DNA of 64,000 nucleotides from Alnus glutinosa (lineage: Eukaryota > Streptophyta > Magnoliopsida > Fagales > Betulaceae), in NCBI RefSeq assembly GCF_958979055.1, contig NC_084894.1:26000116-26064115 (forward strand). Reading direction: 5' to 3'. Under the pieces are notes generated by a model. That model saw only the letters and a list, made by a program, of their open reading frames with translations. It did no database searches and was not told where the DNA came from. Below, piece after piece: positions 1 to 11,963 of the stretch (position 1 is the first letter of the stretch; each line of letters starts with the position of its first letter). A program made the position numbers and the translations under genes.

Positions 1-1281
1 CCATATCCAATCTCATGATTGGGCTGAAACGTGTGTCCAAACAGTTACATGGGAAATGTTATAAAAGAGATGTTCATGATAGGTAAAAATGGATTTTGGC
101 CTTAAACTCAAAATTCTGATTTAACGCATTTATAGTTTTTTAGTTTTTTTAAATACTTATGGACTTAAGCATTAGAAGCCTCCTACCAACAGGCTTTTGT
201 GCTTATATCTTTTTCTTTGGTAGGTGCAAATTGATCCGGCATTTGTTACTTAGAAATTGTTGTAACAATGGGGTGTTTGGTAACGATTGTTGAGTTGATT
301 TTTTTTTTTTTTTTTGAGTAGTAGCAAGAAGTGATTGACGTGATATAAAGTATAAAAAATTTGTATGAAAACGTGAAAAAAAAAAAAAAATGGTATTGTA
401 GTGAATATTTTATTTGAATAGCAATAAAAAATTATTAATGTGATATAAAAAATAAAAATAAAAAGTTAAAATGTTTTAAATTGATTGGTTTCGGGAAAAA
501 CAAAAATAAAGGAGGAGATGGGGTGTATGTTACCATTCACCCTTGTAATTGTAATATTCAACTACGTTTTTCTTTTTGACCCATTCCTTTAAACCTTATT
601 TTATCTATTTTCCTTCCGTCAAATTTCTTGGCTCCCTCCTTATGTTCTTTCTTCTTCTTTCTTTCATATATACGAATCTTCCTTCAAATTTCATTAGACT
701 CGGTCTTTGTCTATGAAGATCTTGTCAAAATTAATAATTATTTGAGTTACTCGATTGGGAGATGTGTAAGTGAGAGTGAATATCTATATATATATATATA
801 TATATATAAAACAAAGTCGGGATTTCAATAACACGAGGATAACGATTGGTTGTTTTCAGATGACGAAGTATTCGTCAGCGATAGGGTGAAAAAGCCCTTG
901 AACAAAAGGAAGAGAGAAAGACAAGCAGAGGATCCAAAGGAGAAAAGGAAGAAGACCCCCTATTGACGAACGAGCTCTTCCTTAGAATGACGAAGGGAGG
1001 GACTCGATCGGGGGGTTAAGCAGCACAGGGATTGGGACTAACAAAAATGATGAAAGAAGTGAGGGGCAGAGCCGCAAGGGGGTTAGGGATTTTTTAGGTC
1101 TTTTAGGTTTAGACAGGACGGGGCAGGGCGGGTGGGTCGGGTATACGGAGTTTTAAAAATTGTATACCCGCAACCCATGCCCGCCCTGCACGGTTTTGCC
1201 AGATTTGGACCCAGACCCGTGATTTTCAACCTAAAATTTAGTCTTCACTGGTCGGAGCGGGGCGGGGCGGGTTTTGCCCAC

Positions 1282-1284
<3 letters not shown>

Positions 1285-1325
<41 letters not shown>
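1285..1325. repeat. (TA)n microsatellite
   Basis: Uninterrupted alternating TA of about 40 bases, next to the GC-rich patch. Similar TA tracts recur through the window. Confidence 0.9.
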
Positions 1326-1327
<2 letters not shown>

Positions 1328-2639
1328 TTTCTTATGAGACTTGAAAAAGCTATACATATATTATGAGTAATATTATATACCATATTTTCTGAAGATTAGT
1401 TTTCTAAGATCAATTTCTAATTTAAGCGGTCTTGAAATTTAGAGATTATAGTTATTGAATATTGGCAATGTTACAATGATATTACTCAGTTTATACTATT
1501 TTTTCAATTTTAAAATTAATTTCATATATAATTAAGGACAAAAATTTCTTATAAATTGGTTTATAGGAAATTTCCTACGACTCACATGTAAGAGTGACAT
1601 GTGACCTTTAAGCATGTGAAAATCACATATTTTTTTTATAGCATGTGCTTCTTACATTTTTTTTTTAATAGCATTAATAAAAACAAAAAACATGTGATTC
1701 TCAAGTGCATTTAGGATTCCATTGTGTGGAGTGCTTCATAAACAACCAGAATGTTATCCGTAATTAATCTTCTTGAAACAAAAGCACTTTAATTCTTGGA
1801 TATAATAGTAGGCAGAATTTTCTTCAGTCCGTACACAAACATGCACCTTAGAAATTAATTTGTACAAAACATTGCACGAACTAAAAGGCCAAAATTCCGT
1901 CACACTTCAACGGCTGCATATGGGGGAAGGCAAAGATAACGACTTCGTCCTCAGTTAATTTCCTCAGAAGTTGATTATTCATTCACGCCAACCAGTCTTT
2001 CAGATTTGAAAAGATTTTTATAATATTAAAGAAAAGCAATACTGATCTCTTATGGTTCTCATACAAATGACCGTTCACATCTTTAGTCTTCCAAATAGAA
2101 GTGTGGATTCTATTTGTTTGGAAAGTAAGTAGAAATCAATAGTTTCAAGATAACAAAACAAGAAAAAATCGAAGTAAGAGGCTGACAAATTAAAGTGAAT
2201 CAAAGTGAAAGATTTATTTTATAGTTTACATTAGAATTCATAAATTTAAATTATTTAAATTTTAAATGATGTGGCATTATATATACAGATACAAACAAAA
2301 AAACAAAAAATCTTGATAAAAAATAGAGTTTCTCTATTTCACTTTCAGGGAGACATGACAGGTTATTTATTACATTTTGTAATTAAAAATAATTATTAAA
2401 ATTTTAAGAATTTCACCTAAGAATTATCCCAAACGGATTTGACTTTGGTCTGTGCAATGGTCAAGATTTAACTCCACTCTCTCTTTCTCATTAAAATCTT
2501 GAAATTAAATCTAAACCATTAAAAAATAACTGCACTAACTATAATTTTTTCTGTAATAGCACTTAAATTTACCTCAAAAAAATGGATAAGAAAGCTTTTG
2601 TGAAAGCCCAATAAACATTTGGCCCAATCAAACCCTATA

Positions 2640-3111
2640 TTTGTATTTTTAATATATTAATATATATTTTTTTTTTTAAGAGTGATACGTGTCATCATTC
2701 TATTGATACTAACGTGGCAAACTAACGGAATTCGTCAAGTATTTTTTACGGAATTTGACTTCAGGGACTAAATTGTTAGTATGGCCCACCCTGAGGACAT
2801 CTGAATTATTATCTATATCGTATGGAGTAATTTGTAATTTATGCTAACTATAGAAACTCATTTTGCATTTATCCATTTTTAATATATTAAATTTTTTTTT
2901 TTTATTAAGAGTGATATGTCTCGTCATGCTATTGGTACTGATGTGGCACACTAAGGAAATATATCAAGTGTTTTGACGGAATTTGATTGTAGGAACTAAA
3001 CTGTTATTTTGGCTTACCCCCGATGATTTCTGAATTATTTTTTATACCGCAATAAGCGATTTATACTTTAGGCTAACCACGTGGACTGATTTTGTATTTA
3101 TCCCATAAATT
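2640..3111. repeat. Local tandem duplication, about 237-bp period, two diverged copies
   Basis: Two head-to-tail copies (about 2,640-2,877 and 2,878-3,111) each contain, in order, an aatatatta tract, poly-T, an aagagtgata block, a gtggca block, an acggaatttga block and a ctgaattatt block. They differ at many sites, so the duplication is old. No coding potential is visible. Confidence 0.7.
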
Positions 3112-3292
3112 TATATTATTACTATTCAATGAATCAATTTCGGTCCATGTTGTATAGCTAATAATTCTTATATAGTCTAAAAGAAAAATATTCTAGAGAT
3201 TATTGATTACAAGAATAAAATCTTAAGATGATGTGGGCTTTATCTTCGAGGGTGATTTGCTCACAGTTGTAAATACAATCAAAGAGATGAAA

Positions 3293-3448
3293 CAAAATTG
3301 GAGTAGATATGGCCAATTCGTTGCGAATACAAAAGGAGAGTATTAAAAATGATAGAAAGATGACAAGGCAACAAAATTGGAGTAGATATTGGCAAATCGT
3401 TGTGAATACAAAAGGAGTATTAAAAATGATAGAAAGATGTCAGGGCTA
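3293..3448. repeat. Local tandem duplication, about 79-bp period, two copies
   Basis: The block beginning caaaattggagtagatat at 3,293 is repeated at 3,372 and runs through an aaaatgatagaaagatg block in both copies. Few differences separate the copies, so the duplication is fairly recent. Confidence 0.8.
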
Positions 3449-3948
3449 CCATATATAAAGAGCGACAATAAAACAAGTCATGAATTGTGAAGTTGTATCC
3501 AAAAATTCCAAATTGTATGTATGAAGTTCCAAAAATTCCAAATTTTTAGAGCTTTGGCTCTAGTTTTCTCGGTATCAACGAGGATTAATAAAAATTTTCA
3601 AGAACAGAAAAAAAAATAAAAATAAAAAAGATTATTGTTTATATTTAAATATCTTATAGATTAGTACACTTAATTACCTTTATTTACAAAACCTAGAAAA
3701 AAAAAATTTTATTCTTTATATGAATCCATTAATATGGAATTCTGTTGGTGGATGTTGGGACCGGCCTACAAGAACCTCATAACCAGCCCATAAGCCCATT
3801 AGTAGTTACAAAGAATCCAGCCCCATGGCAACAGAATGCGCGCTATATTCGATCTCACGATTAGGCTGAAACGTGTGTCCAAACAGTTAAATAGGAAATG
3901 TTATAAAAAAGATATTTAGGGTAAGTAAAAATAAATTATGGGTCTGAA

Positions 3949-4900
3949 GAGCATTTCCAATGAATTATCTATTTACAACTTTAAGCTAAAGTAGTTAAAC
4001 AAAATATTAAAAACACACTCTATTGAATTATCTAAACAAAAATCTAGAATACATTTTTCTTAATTCCGTAATTTGTACCGCTACATGAAGCGTTGTGAAC
4101 ACAAACGCTACACCTTCTGAAAAGGAAGGATTTCTCTTTTTTATTTCCTTTTCTCTCTCTCTCTCTCTCTCTCACACTTTCCTCATCTTTTCTTTAAGCT
4201 CTTCACTTCTTGTTCTCCACGTCTCTCTCTCATCCTCTTTCTCATTCTCTTTTTTTTGCTTTTCCCTTCTCCATGTTGAACTCGTACGCCACCGAATGCC
4301 CCACCTGCGCTTCCTTCACAGCGAACCCCGAATCGCCGAAGACCACCTGACTGTCGTCACCCACAAGGCCACAAATCAACGGAGATCACCTCAACAAAGA
4401 TTGCCGGCAGTCACCCAGAAACCCACTAGAAACCCGGCACCAATCGAAACTGTTGACCCTCTGCCAGTACCCACAGAAAAGCACCGAAAAATTCATTGTG
4501 TTTTGAGAACCATGGGCTTGGTCTGTATTTGTGTATGAGGAAATTAACGGCAGAGTGAGGTGTGATCTTGGCCGTGGAAGATGAGGATCCAACTCCCCTT
4601 TTTTTTTTTCCTGTTGTGCTTGGAAACCAGGGGGTGATGGTTGTGTAGAAGTTTATGTGGGCTGGGTTGGGTGTGGTGCGGTGTGTGTATAATGTTCTGG
4701 TGTTTTATTTAGTGTTTTTGGTGAAGATGTGATTTTAATTAAAATGAATAAAAATAAAAATTGATTATTTTAATAAAATAGAGAAGAAATTTAAATAGGC
4801 TGATGGAAGAAGGTGTTGAAAAGTGGTTATCTAAACTAACAAAAATGAGTTTTCGTTAGCTATTTTAGATAAAAATTTACATAAACTATTAGGAGTACCC
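3949..4900. mobile_element. Non-autonomous inverted-repeat DNA transposon with GC-rich filler
   Basis: The left end (gagcatttccaat) and the reverse complement of the right end (gggtactcctaat) form an imperfect terminal inverted repeat of about 50 bp. The matching place in unit B (about 32,810) lacks this 950-bp stretch, so that site is empty. The interior has a CT microsatellite (about 4,150-4,172) and a GC-richer part that gives a 147-codon open frame with no recognisable domain, which I regard as filler. The GAGCAT-type end suggests a PIF/Harbinger-like element, but no clean target duplication is visible. Confidence 0.55.
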
Positions 4901-4924
4901 TAAGCTCAAAACTCTAATTTAACA

Positions 4925-4926
<2 letters not shown>

Positions 4927-4997
<71 letters not shown>
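4927..4997. repeat. (TA)n microsatellite
   Basis: About 70 bases of alternating TA. Unit B has only a short TA stretch at the same place (about 32,840), so the tract expanded in unit A or contracted in B. Confidence 0.9.
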
Positions 4998-4999
<2 letters not shown>

Positions 5000-6150
5000 A
5001 TTTAAAATACATTATTTTTTCACATTTGTATTTAGTTGATACAATGGTTAAATATAATAAAAAATTAACTGCTGGTTTTAATTCACGTATACAAAGGCCA
5101 CAACAATAATACTCGGATTAACCATTGGTCCATTATCTAATAAATTAATGTTAGTCTTCATATTAATTTATAATATATATTTTACGACGGTTAATATAAT
5201 GTATTTTAAATAATTTTTTATTGACCAAAAAAATAATAACTTAAAACAAATTACATCAATTTATTTAAAAGAAGTGTGATAAATAAATCTAAATAAAACG
5301 GTTTTAGATTTAACTCCATTATCTATTTTTCTAATAAGAAATTAGAATGAAACGTGAATAGTTGAAAAAACTATGACAAATGTGAACGTTATTTAATAGA
5401 TGTAAGTCTTTTTTTTATTCTTTTATTTTTTTTATAAAAAAAAATTATATATTAGTTCTTGAAATTGACATATATTACGAATTATTCGTTGTTATATAAA
5501 AATTACATAATTACCTCAAGAATCAACGGTGTAAGTATTGAAATAATTACATATGACCCACGTTGGATCTATAACGATTCTTCAAAATACAGGCGTTAGA
5601 AACTTAGAAGTAGTTGGCAACGCGTTAAAGGGAAATGACAACACGTTAACACTGTCAACGAAAATGACAACACGCTGAAATTCAGGTGGGGAAGGGATCC
5701 ACGTTTTCAATTAGCATGATGCTTCACGTGAAGTGCTTCTACACTGAAAAAAGTCATGTGCGTTGAAGCAGAAAATCGTCATAGCAAAAGAAATAAAAAT
5801 GAACTTTGCCTTTTTGGGTTGTGAAAAAGAAATAAGAAAAGAGATATTTTATTATTTATTATTTTATATTTTTTGTGTGGAAAGAGTTTTCATCAAACAA
5901 AAATTAGTATTTTACTGAGGCTATTAGAATTGATTTTCTTTTTGTACTTTCGAGTAATGTAGCCTAATAAAAATGCCCAAAATCTGATCCAAAAAAAAAA
6001 AAAAATGCTCAAAATATATCTACAATTTGAACAAGTTGGCAATTGGGTTGAAAAGGAATGCCATGGATATGTACAAAGGAAACGTACAATATAAAAATGA
6101 ATGATTTTATAAGCATTAATCCTCTTTAGGAGATTTGAGTAGGTGCAAAT

Positions 6151-6755
6151 TGTTAAGGTTTGGTGACTTGAAAATCAAGTCGGTGGACCCACCTATTTGC
6201 TCTTTCCTTCTCAAGTGTTTGAAAATCCTGTACAAGTTACTTTTTTGGATTTGGTCATTTATGTGTTGACCAATTACTTGTAGGAGAGGGAAAGATTACA
6301 CCTCCTATTGATTACTTTTCCAAGTTGGGGATTTCTTTCCTTCCTTGGTCGGGTCCTTTCCAAGGAAGAAAAGGAAAAGGTGTGGTCCTCAACCACTATA
6401 AAAGGAGAAGTGTGCAATCAAGGATTGTGTGGGAGGGGCAAAGAGAGAGAAATGAAAGGTGAGAGTTCCATAAAAAAAGAGGTTTTTCTTTTTGTTATTA
6501 TTCTCCTTTTGGGTTAAAGTGAGAATTTGGTGTATTGGGGCTTTGGGTTTGAGTAGTTTTCTCGCCCTGTTATTTCCTTGTACTCACCTTTTGATAGTTA
6601 ATTTTCTCCGGGATTGCCTCCGCCAGTGGACGTACCTCGGTTTGAGGGAACCACTTAAATCTGGTGTCGTGTGTGATTGCTTATCTTTGTTATTCTGCTT
6701 TCTTCTTATTTTTCGCCTCTCACGTTCTGGGGAAATAGGACAAAATTTCCCAACA
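6151..6755 (+). repeat. 5' LTR of the Copia element
   Basis: 605 bp, beginning TGTTAAGG and ending CCAACA. A TATA-like ctataaaagg lies near 6,398, where the LTR promoter would be. It is the same length as the 3' LTR. Confidence 0.9.
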
Positions 6756-6756
6756 A

Positions 6757-6769
6757 CTGGTATCAAAGC
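6757..6769 (+). other. Copia primer binding site (initiator tRNA-Met type)
   Basis: TGGTATCAAAGC follows the 5' LTR after a two-base gap. It is the usual complement to the 3' end of plant initiator tRNA-Met, with one change from TGGTATCAGAGC. Confidence 0.85.
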
Positions 6770-6792
6770 CAATTTTGGTTCGGGTGGGAGCT

Positions 6793-8502
6793 ATGGCAGT
6801 AGAAGAAGCAAAGATTGGAATTGAAAGGTTCAACGGCACAGATTTTGGGTATTGGAAGATGCAGATTGAAGATATACTCTATGGGAAGGATCTTCATCAA
6901 CCCCTTTTAGGAAAACAGCCTGACGACATGGATGATGACAAGTGGGCTTTGCTTGATCGCAAGGCCCTAGCAGTTATCAGGTTATCATTGTCAAAATCAG
7001 TAGCGCACAACGTTGTAAAGGAGAAGACCACAGCAGGTCTAATGACGGCCTTGTCAAGCATGTATGAGAAGCCGTCGGCTAACAACAAGGTGCACCTGAT
7101 GAAGAAACTGTTTAACTTGAAGATGGCGGAAGGGGCATCGGTGGCGCAGCATCTGAATGAATTCAATACTATCACAAATCAATTGTCTTCCGTAGAGATT
7201 GATTTTGATGATGAGATCCACGCATTGATTGTCCTGGCATCTTTGCCAAACAGTTGGGAGGCCATGAGAATGGCTGTGAGCAGTTCTGCAGGGAAGAGTA
7301 AACTCAAGTATGAGGATATTCGGGATTTGATTCTGAGTGAGGAGATGCGCAGAAGGGATTCTTGCGAAGCCTCATGTTCTGATGCTGTCTTAAACCTCGA
7401 GACGAGGGGTAGAGGAAACGGTAGAAACTCTGGTCGAGGCAGATCAAGATCCAGAAAAGGTAGAAGCGAATCCGGATATGGTAACCAACTAGAATGTTGG
7501 AATTGTGGCAAGACTGGCCACTTTAAGAAGAACTGCAAGGAACCAAGGAAGAAGACTGTGAATGACTCTGCAAACGTGGTGACAGAAGAAATATATGATG
7601 ATGTCCTAATTCTCTCTGTCGACAGTCCTCTTGATTCTTGGGTCTTGGACTCAGGAGCTTCTTTCCATACAACCGCAATTCGTGAAGTTCTCGAAAATTA
7701 TGTTGCCGGAGATTTCGGGAAGGTGTACTTGGCTGACGGATCGGCGTTGGATATTGTGGGCATGGGTGATGTTCGCATTAGAGTCCACAGTGACTCGGTA
7801 TGGAAACTGCAGAAGGTCAGACATGTTCCGGAACTGAAGAAGAATTTGATTTCAGTGGGACAGTTGGATGAAGAAGGGCATGCTATTAGCTTTCACGGTG
7901 GTAGGTGAAAAGTTAGCACTGGAGCTAGGATTTTGGCTCGTGGATACAAGACAGATACTCTCTATATGACTGCAAATAGAGATAGAGTTAATGAGACATT
8001 TGGCCATGGGTTTTTGGATGACCAAAACCGAAAAATTATTAGAAGTAGGAAAATTACTTTTAATGAACATGCTGTGTACAAGGACAGGTCAAGTGCAGAC
8101 AGAGCTCAAGAAGGTGAAGCACTGACTGACAGCCAGAAAGGAAAACAAGTCGTGGAGGTGGAACTTGATAAACAGCGCTCACTCACAGATGAAGGTGATG
8201 ACGAAGAATCTTCAGGAGATTCACGGCACAGGAAAGAGCCTGGTAGCGGAGATCCATTGTCTGTTCAGAATGGTATTCCGAAAGAGGTGGAGTTGCTACA
8301 GAAAGGTAAAGCTTGGGAGTCGGTAGGATTGCTCAAGAGAAAAAGGGCTAAATGTTGCAGATGGGTCTACAGGAAGAAAGAGTCATCAGAGAAAGCGAGG
8401 TGGCCAAGTGGGCTGGTAGAAAAGCATGGTGGTCTGTCTAAACCATGTCACATGCTCAAGTTCAAGAGACACTTGGACTTGAGTGGCACTTGTGGATTAT
8501 GA
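6793..8502 (+). pseudogene. Copia gag-protease reading frame with one nonsense codon and large internal deletion
   Basis: From the ATG at 6,793 the frame encodes a Copia-type gag domain (beginning near the GxxYxxWKxxM-like GTDFGYWKMQ), a basic RGRGRSRSRKGR tract, a CCHC zinc knuckle (CWNCGKTGHFKKNC, about 7,495-7,536) and an aspartic protease (WVLDSGASFH, about 7,639). A TGA at 7,906-7,908 interrupts it. The same frame then continues to 8,502 with the end of integrase (WDDQNRKIIRSR-like), a scrap of the reverse transcriptase start (RWVYRKKE) and an ending like the family's KFKHCLDL terminus. Most of integrase, reverse transcriptase and RNase H are gone, yet the remaining pieces stay in one frame. 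Confidence 0.88.
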
Positions 8503-8581
8503 TTGCCCTTTGAGGGCAATGGGCGGAGGCATACTGAGAGGTGATTGCTAGACTTGATGGGTTTCAAGTCAAGGTGGAGAT

Positions 8582-9186
8582 TGTTAAGGTTGGGTGACTT
8601 GAAAATCAAGTCGGTGGACCCACCTATTTGCTCTTTCCTTCTCAAGTGTTTGAAAATCCTGTACAAGTCACTTTTTTGGATTTGGTCATTTATGTGTTGA
8701 CCAATTACTTGTAGGAGAGGGAAAGATTACACCTCCTATTGATTACTTTTCCAAGTTGGGGATTTCTTTCCTTCCTTGGTTGAGTCCTTTCCAAGGAAGA
8801 AAAGGAAAAGGTGTGGTCCTCAACCACTATAAAAGGAGAAGTGTGCAATCAAGGATTGTGTGGGAGGGGCATAGAGAGAGAAAGGAAAGGTGAGAGTTCC
8901 ATAAAAAGAGAGGTTTTTCTTTTTGTTATTATTCTCCTTTTGGGTTAAAGTGAGAATTGGGTGTATTGGGGCTTTGGGTTTGAGTAGTTTTCTCGCCCTG
9001 TTATTTCCTTGTACTCACCTTTTGATAGTTAATTTTCTCCGGGATTGCCTCCGCCAGTGGACGTACCTCGGTTTGAGGGAACCACTTAAATCTGGTGTCG
9101 TGTGTGATTGCTTATCTTTGTTATTCCGCTTTCTTCTTATTTTTCGCCTCTCACGTTCTGGGGAAATAGGACAAAATTTCCCAACA
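8582..9186 (+). repeat. 3' LTR of the Copia element
   Basis: 605 bp. It differs from the 5' LTR at about ten positions, among them substitutions near its base 10 and in the central ggttgagtcc block. It is followed directly by the CAAAT duplication. Confidence 0.9.
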
Positions 9187-9191
9187 CAAAT

Positions 9192-10389
9192 TGATACAAC
9201 TCACATGTGCTTTTGTGCTTTTGTGCTTATTCTTTATTTTTTTTATTGTGATGAGAGAATGATATATATATATATATAAGACAAATGAGCAATGTAATGG
9301 GAGGCCTGGTAGGGCCTAGATATTGATAGATTTACAAGACAAATTCATATTCTCTTGGTTTGATTAGCATAGCATTCCTGATAGCCTCACCAAATTTTAC
9401 TCACTAAAATAACTAAAATTCACTTTTTTCTATTCTGGTGAGCCACTTTATTAAAATTCCCCCAGCAGTCTCACCATTTTAACTAGTCAATATTCACTAT
9501 TCCATTTAAATAATAATTTTTTCATATTTATTTATTTTTTTCTCTATATAATCTTTTTACAAAAAATCATTCATATCTATGATAAGGACATTATCGTGTG
9601 AGAGATGGGAGATGGGAGAAGAAAATGAGAGAAAAAAGGAAAAAAGTGTGCTAATCATGTGAGAGAGAAAGGTAAAACAAAATTTGGTGAGTGTGTTGTT
9701 GAGTGAAAATGCCTCATCTAATTTGGTTAGTAATTTTAGTCATCAAATTTTTTTTGGTTAAAATGGTGAGGCTGCTGGGAGTGGTTTTTCAGGATTTTCA
9801 TCAAATTGGCTCACCAAAATGGCTAAAAAACTATTTTGGTGAGGCTACTAAGAATGCTCTTAATCAATTAAGGAAATTGAAAAATTATTGAAGGACGATA
9901 TTATATATTAATGGGTCTCAAGTGCCTGATGGCTAAGATAATCCAAAGAGACTTAGAAAGATGCATATACCAAAAACAGAGCCAAGTTGGCAATTGGGTT
10001 GAAAAGGAATGCCATGGATATGTACAAAGGAAACGTACAATATAAAAATGAATGATTTTATAAGCATTAATCCTCTTTCGGAGATTTGAGTAGGTGCAAA
10101 TTGATACAACTCACATGTGCTTTTGTGCTTATTCTTTATTTTTTTTATTGTGATGAGAGAATGATATATATATAAGACAAATGAGCAATGTAATGGGAGG
10201 CCTGGTAGGGCCTAGATATTGATAGATTTACAAGACAAATTCATATTATCTTGGTTTGATTAGCATATTAATCAATTAAGGAAATTGAAAAATTATTGAA
10301 GGACGATATTATATATTAATGGGTCTCAAGCGCCTGATGGCTAAGATAATCCAAAGAGACTCATATACCAAAAACAGAGCCAAAACCAT
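9192..10389. repeat. About 420-bp tandem duplication in unit A, first copy split by two transposons
   Basis: A block starting near 6,027 (aacaagttggcaattggg) and ending near 9,982 is repeated without interruption at 9,983-10,389. The first copy is split by the Copia element at 6,151 and by a short inverted-repeat element at 9,371. Unit B has a single copy at about 34,985-35,420. So the tandem duplication arose in A after the A/B duplication, and both elements landed in its first copy. Confidence 0.8.
9371..9859. mobile_element. Short inverted-repeat transposon (MITE), about 489 bp
   Basis: The left end AGCATTCCTGATAGCCTCAC and the reverse complement of the right end (AGCATTCTTAGTAGCCTCAC) match at most positions. 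The tandem copy at about 10,265 and unit B at about 35,305 lack the insert, which gives two empty sites. A target duplication is not clean; TTA beside the right end would suit the PIF/Harbinger group. Confidence 0.8.
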
Positions 10390-10651
10390 GTTAGGACCGG
10401 GCCTAGTAGCTAAGCCTACACCCGGCCCAAGACCAACAACGAGATACACCTCCATCGCCATGGAATACACCTCAAACGGCCTAGCATTTCAGGCTAATGC
10501 AAATCTTATTAATACAAATAAACAAATTAAATTATCAATCAGAGGAGAATGCCGTGTGAAAATAGGAGATGTGAGCAGTACACTTTATTCGTCTCTTTTA
10601 CTAGAAAAATCACATTCCACGAATCCGGAATCTTCCCTTTATAGTGCATAG
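10388..10651 (+). other. Short open frame shared with unit B, function unknown
   Basis: An open frame of about 87 codons (beginning MLGPGLVAKPTPG) has a same-length partner in unit B at 35,431-35,694. The two differ at roughly eight residues, most of them non-conservative, which does not look like selection on a protein. No domain is recognised. It may be only a shared piece of DNA. The frame can also be read from an ATG at 10,319 in A. Confidence 0.2.
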
Positions 10652-10904
10652 GATTTGGTTTTAATGTTTTTAAAAGTTTTTTTTTTTAATGTTTTGATTT
10701 TTTGAACTATGTAATTTTTCTAGTTTTTTAAATTTTAATTATATTTTTAATAGGGGGCATAAGACAAGTGTCGGATTGTCATCGATACAGAACGACGACT
10801 TGCAAATGGCATAACAACTCATATTACCCATTACTACAACGCAAATCACAAAATTAAAGCGGTGCAAAACTACTTATTGGCAAGTCTCATTTTATTTAGA
10901 TTAG

Positions 10905-11735
10905 ATTTGTAAGCTCAATTTTTAATCTAAGCGGTCTTGAAATTTAGAGATTATGATTATTGAATATTGGTAATGTTACAATGATATTATTACTCAGTTT
11001 ATACTATTTTTTTTATTTAAAAACTAATTTCGTATATAATTAATTAATTTTTATATATTAATTTTAATCTTCAAAACTTAAAATATTTTTCATTTGTATT
11101 TTTTGACCTCCCTATTTGATGTCTTGCCCTTCCAATAAAATTGTCTGGATCCATCCGAAGTCACCTAGAAATTTCTTCGCTTTGACGACTTTTCCACTGC
11201 ACGGCAAGAGCATTCACATCCATGATGACCCACACAGTAAATTTATTATCAATTTTAATTTTAAAAAAATGATTTTATTCTATTTTAGCTAAAGGAGGCT
11301 TAAAAAGATGTATATACCAATAACAGAACCATTATTTTTTTTTAGATGAGTTGTCTAAGCCCAATTTCGAATTTAACAGGTCTTGTAATTTAGAGGTTAT
11401 AATTATTTTTTTCTTTTGATAAAAAAGATTATAGTTATTGAATATTGATAATGTTACAATGATATTACTCATTTTATACTATTTTTTTCTATTTAAAAAT
11501 TAACTTCATATATAATTAATTTATTTATCTCTGGATCCGTAGTCACCTAGAAATTTCATTTATAGGTGACTACTTTAAGACTTTTAAAAGTCTGGATCTG
11601 TAATTACCTAAAAATTTCTTCGCTTTGACGACTTTTTCACTACACACGGCAAGAGCATCCACATCATCCATGATGACCTACACAGTAAATTTATTATCAA
11701 TTTTAATTTTTTTTTAAAAAAAAATGATTTTATTC
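10905..11735. repeat. Tandem duplication upstream of TNL-A, about 450-bp period
   Basis: Blocks at about 10,905-11,290 are repeated at about 11,355-11,735: the taatttaga...gttattgaatattg block, the ttacaatgatatta block, and a ctttgacgacttt...cacggcaagagca...cacagtaaattta block (11,185 and 11,625). Unit B has one copy (about 35,940-36,300). It lies 230-1,060 bp upstream of the TNL-A start, so it may add a second copy of any promoter element it contains. No coding potential is seen. Confidence 0.7.
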
Positions 11736-11918
11736 TATCTTACCTATCGTGTAAACAATTATTTTATTGTATTTTCAGTCATTAGTGTTATTAATGACTG
11801 AAAAAAGGCGATGACGGAGGTAGTTTCCTCGAAATTTCCTCACTTTGACGAATGTGAGCAATAAAAGGGAAGGGGGAAGGGGGGAGGGGACGAAAGCGGG
11901 GATCGGATTTTATTGCAT

Positions 11919-11928
11919 ACATATATAG
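11919..11928 (+). promoter_or_regulatory. Probable TATA box of TNL-A
   Basis: acatatatagag lies about 40 bp upstream of the TNL-A ATG, just after a GC-rich block (cgaaagcggggatcgg) that is conserved before TNL-B. The short distance implies a short 5' leader or a start at the second or third ATG. Confidence 0.5.
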
Positions 11929-11963
11929 AGCGCTAATTAATCCGAGCCTACTGCGCGCTTAGT

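Larger units (their letters stand above)
1..3670. repeat. Degenerate third copy of the duplicated unit's left flank; no gene
   Basis: No gene is supported here. The first 130 bases match the stretches beginning near 3,843 and 32,706, which lie upstream of the two TNL genes. Bases about 1,380-1,550 match about 10,905-11,050 and 35,940-36,090. The short open frames include TA repeats (about 783-810 and 1,285-1,325) and look like chance. A GC-rich patch at about 1,110-1,285 with repeated gggcgg/cccgccc motifs resembles an internal part of a short hAT-type element. I infer that this is what remains of an older copy of the unit whose TNL gene has been lost or lies outside the window. Confidence 0.55.
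6146..9191 (+). mobile_element. Complete but internally deleted Ty1/Copia LTR retrotransposon with CAAAT target duplication
   Basis: Two 605-bp LTRs (6,151-6,755 and 8,582-9,186), each TGTTAAGG...CCAACA, enclose only 1,826 bp of internal sequence. The 5-bp target duplication CAAAT is at 6,146-6,150 and 9,187-9,191. A primer binding site matching initiator tRNA-Met follows the 5' LTR, and a purine-rich tract (gtcaaggtggaga) precedes the 3' LTR. The internal region encodes gag and protease, then only scraps of integrase and of the reverse transcriptase/RNase H end, so the element could not move without helper proteins. About ten differences between the LTRs point to a moderately old insertion. 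Confidence 0.93.

Noticed and set aside
4095..4538. 147-codon open frame with a long Ser/Leu run
   Set aside because: The Ser/Leu run is a CT microsatellite and the rest is transposon filler without a domain.
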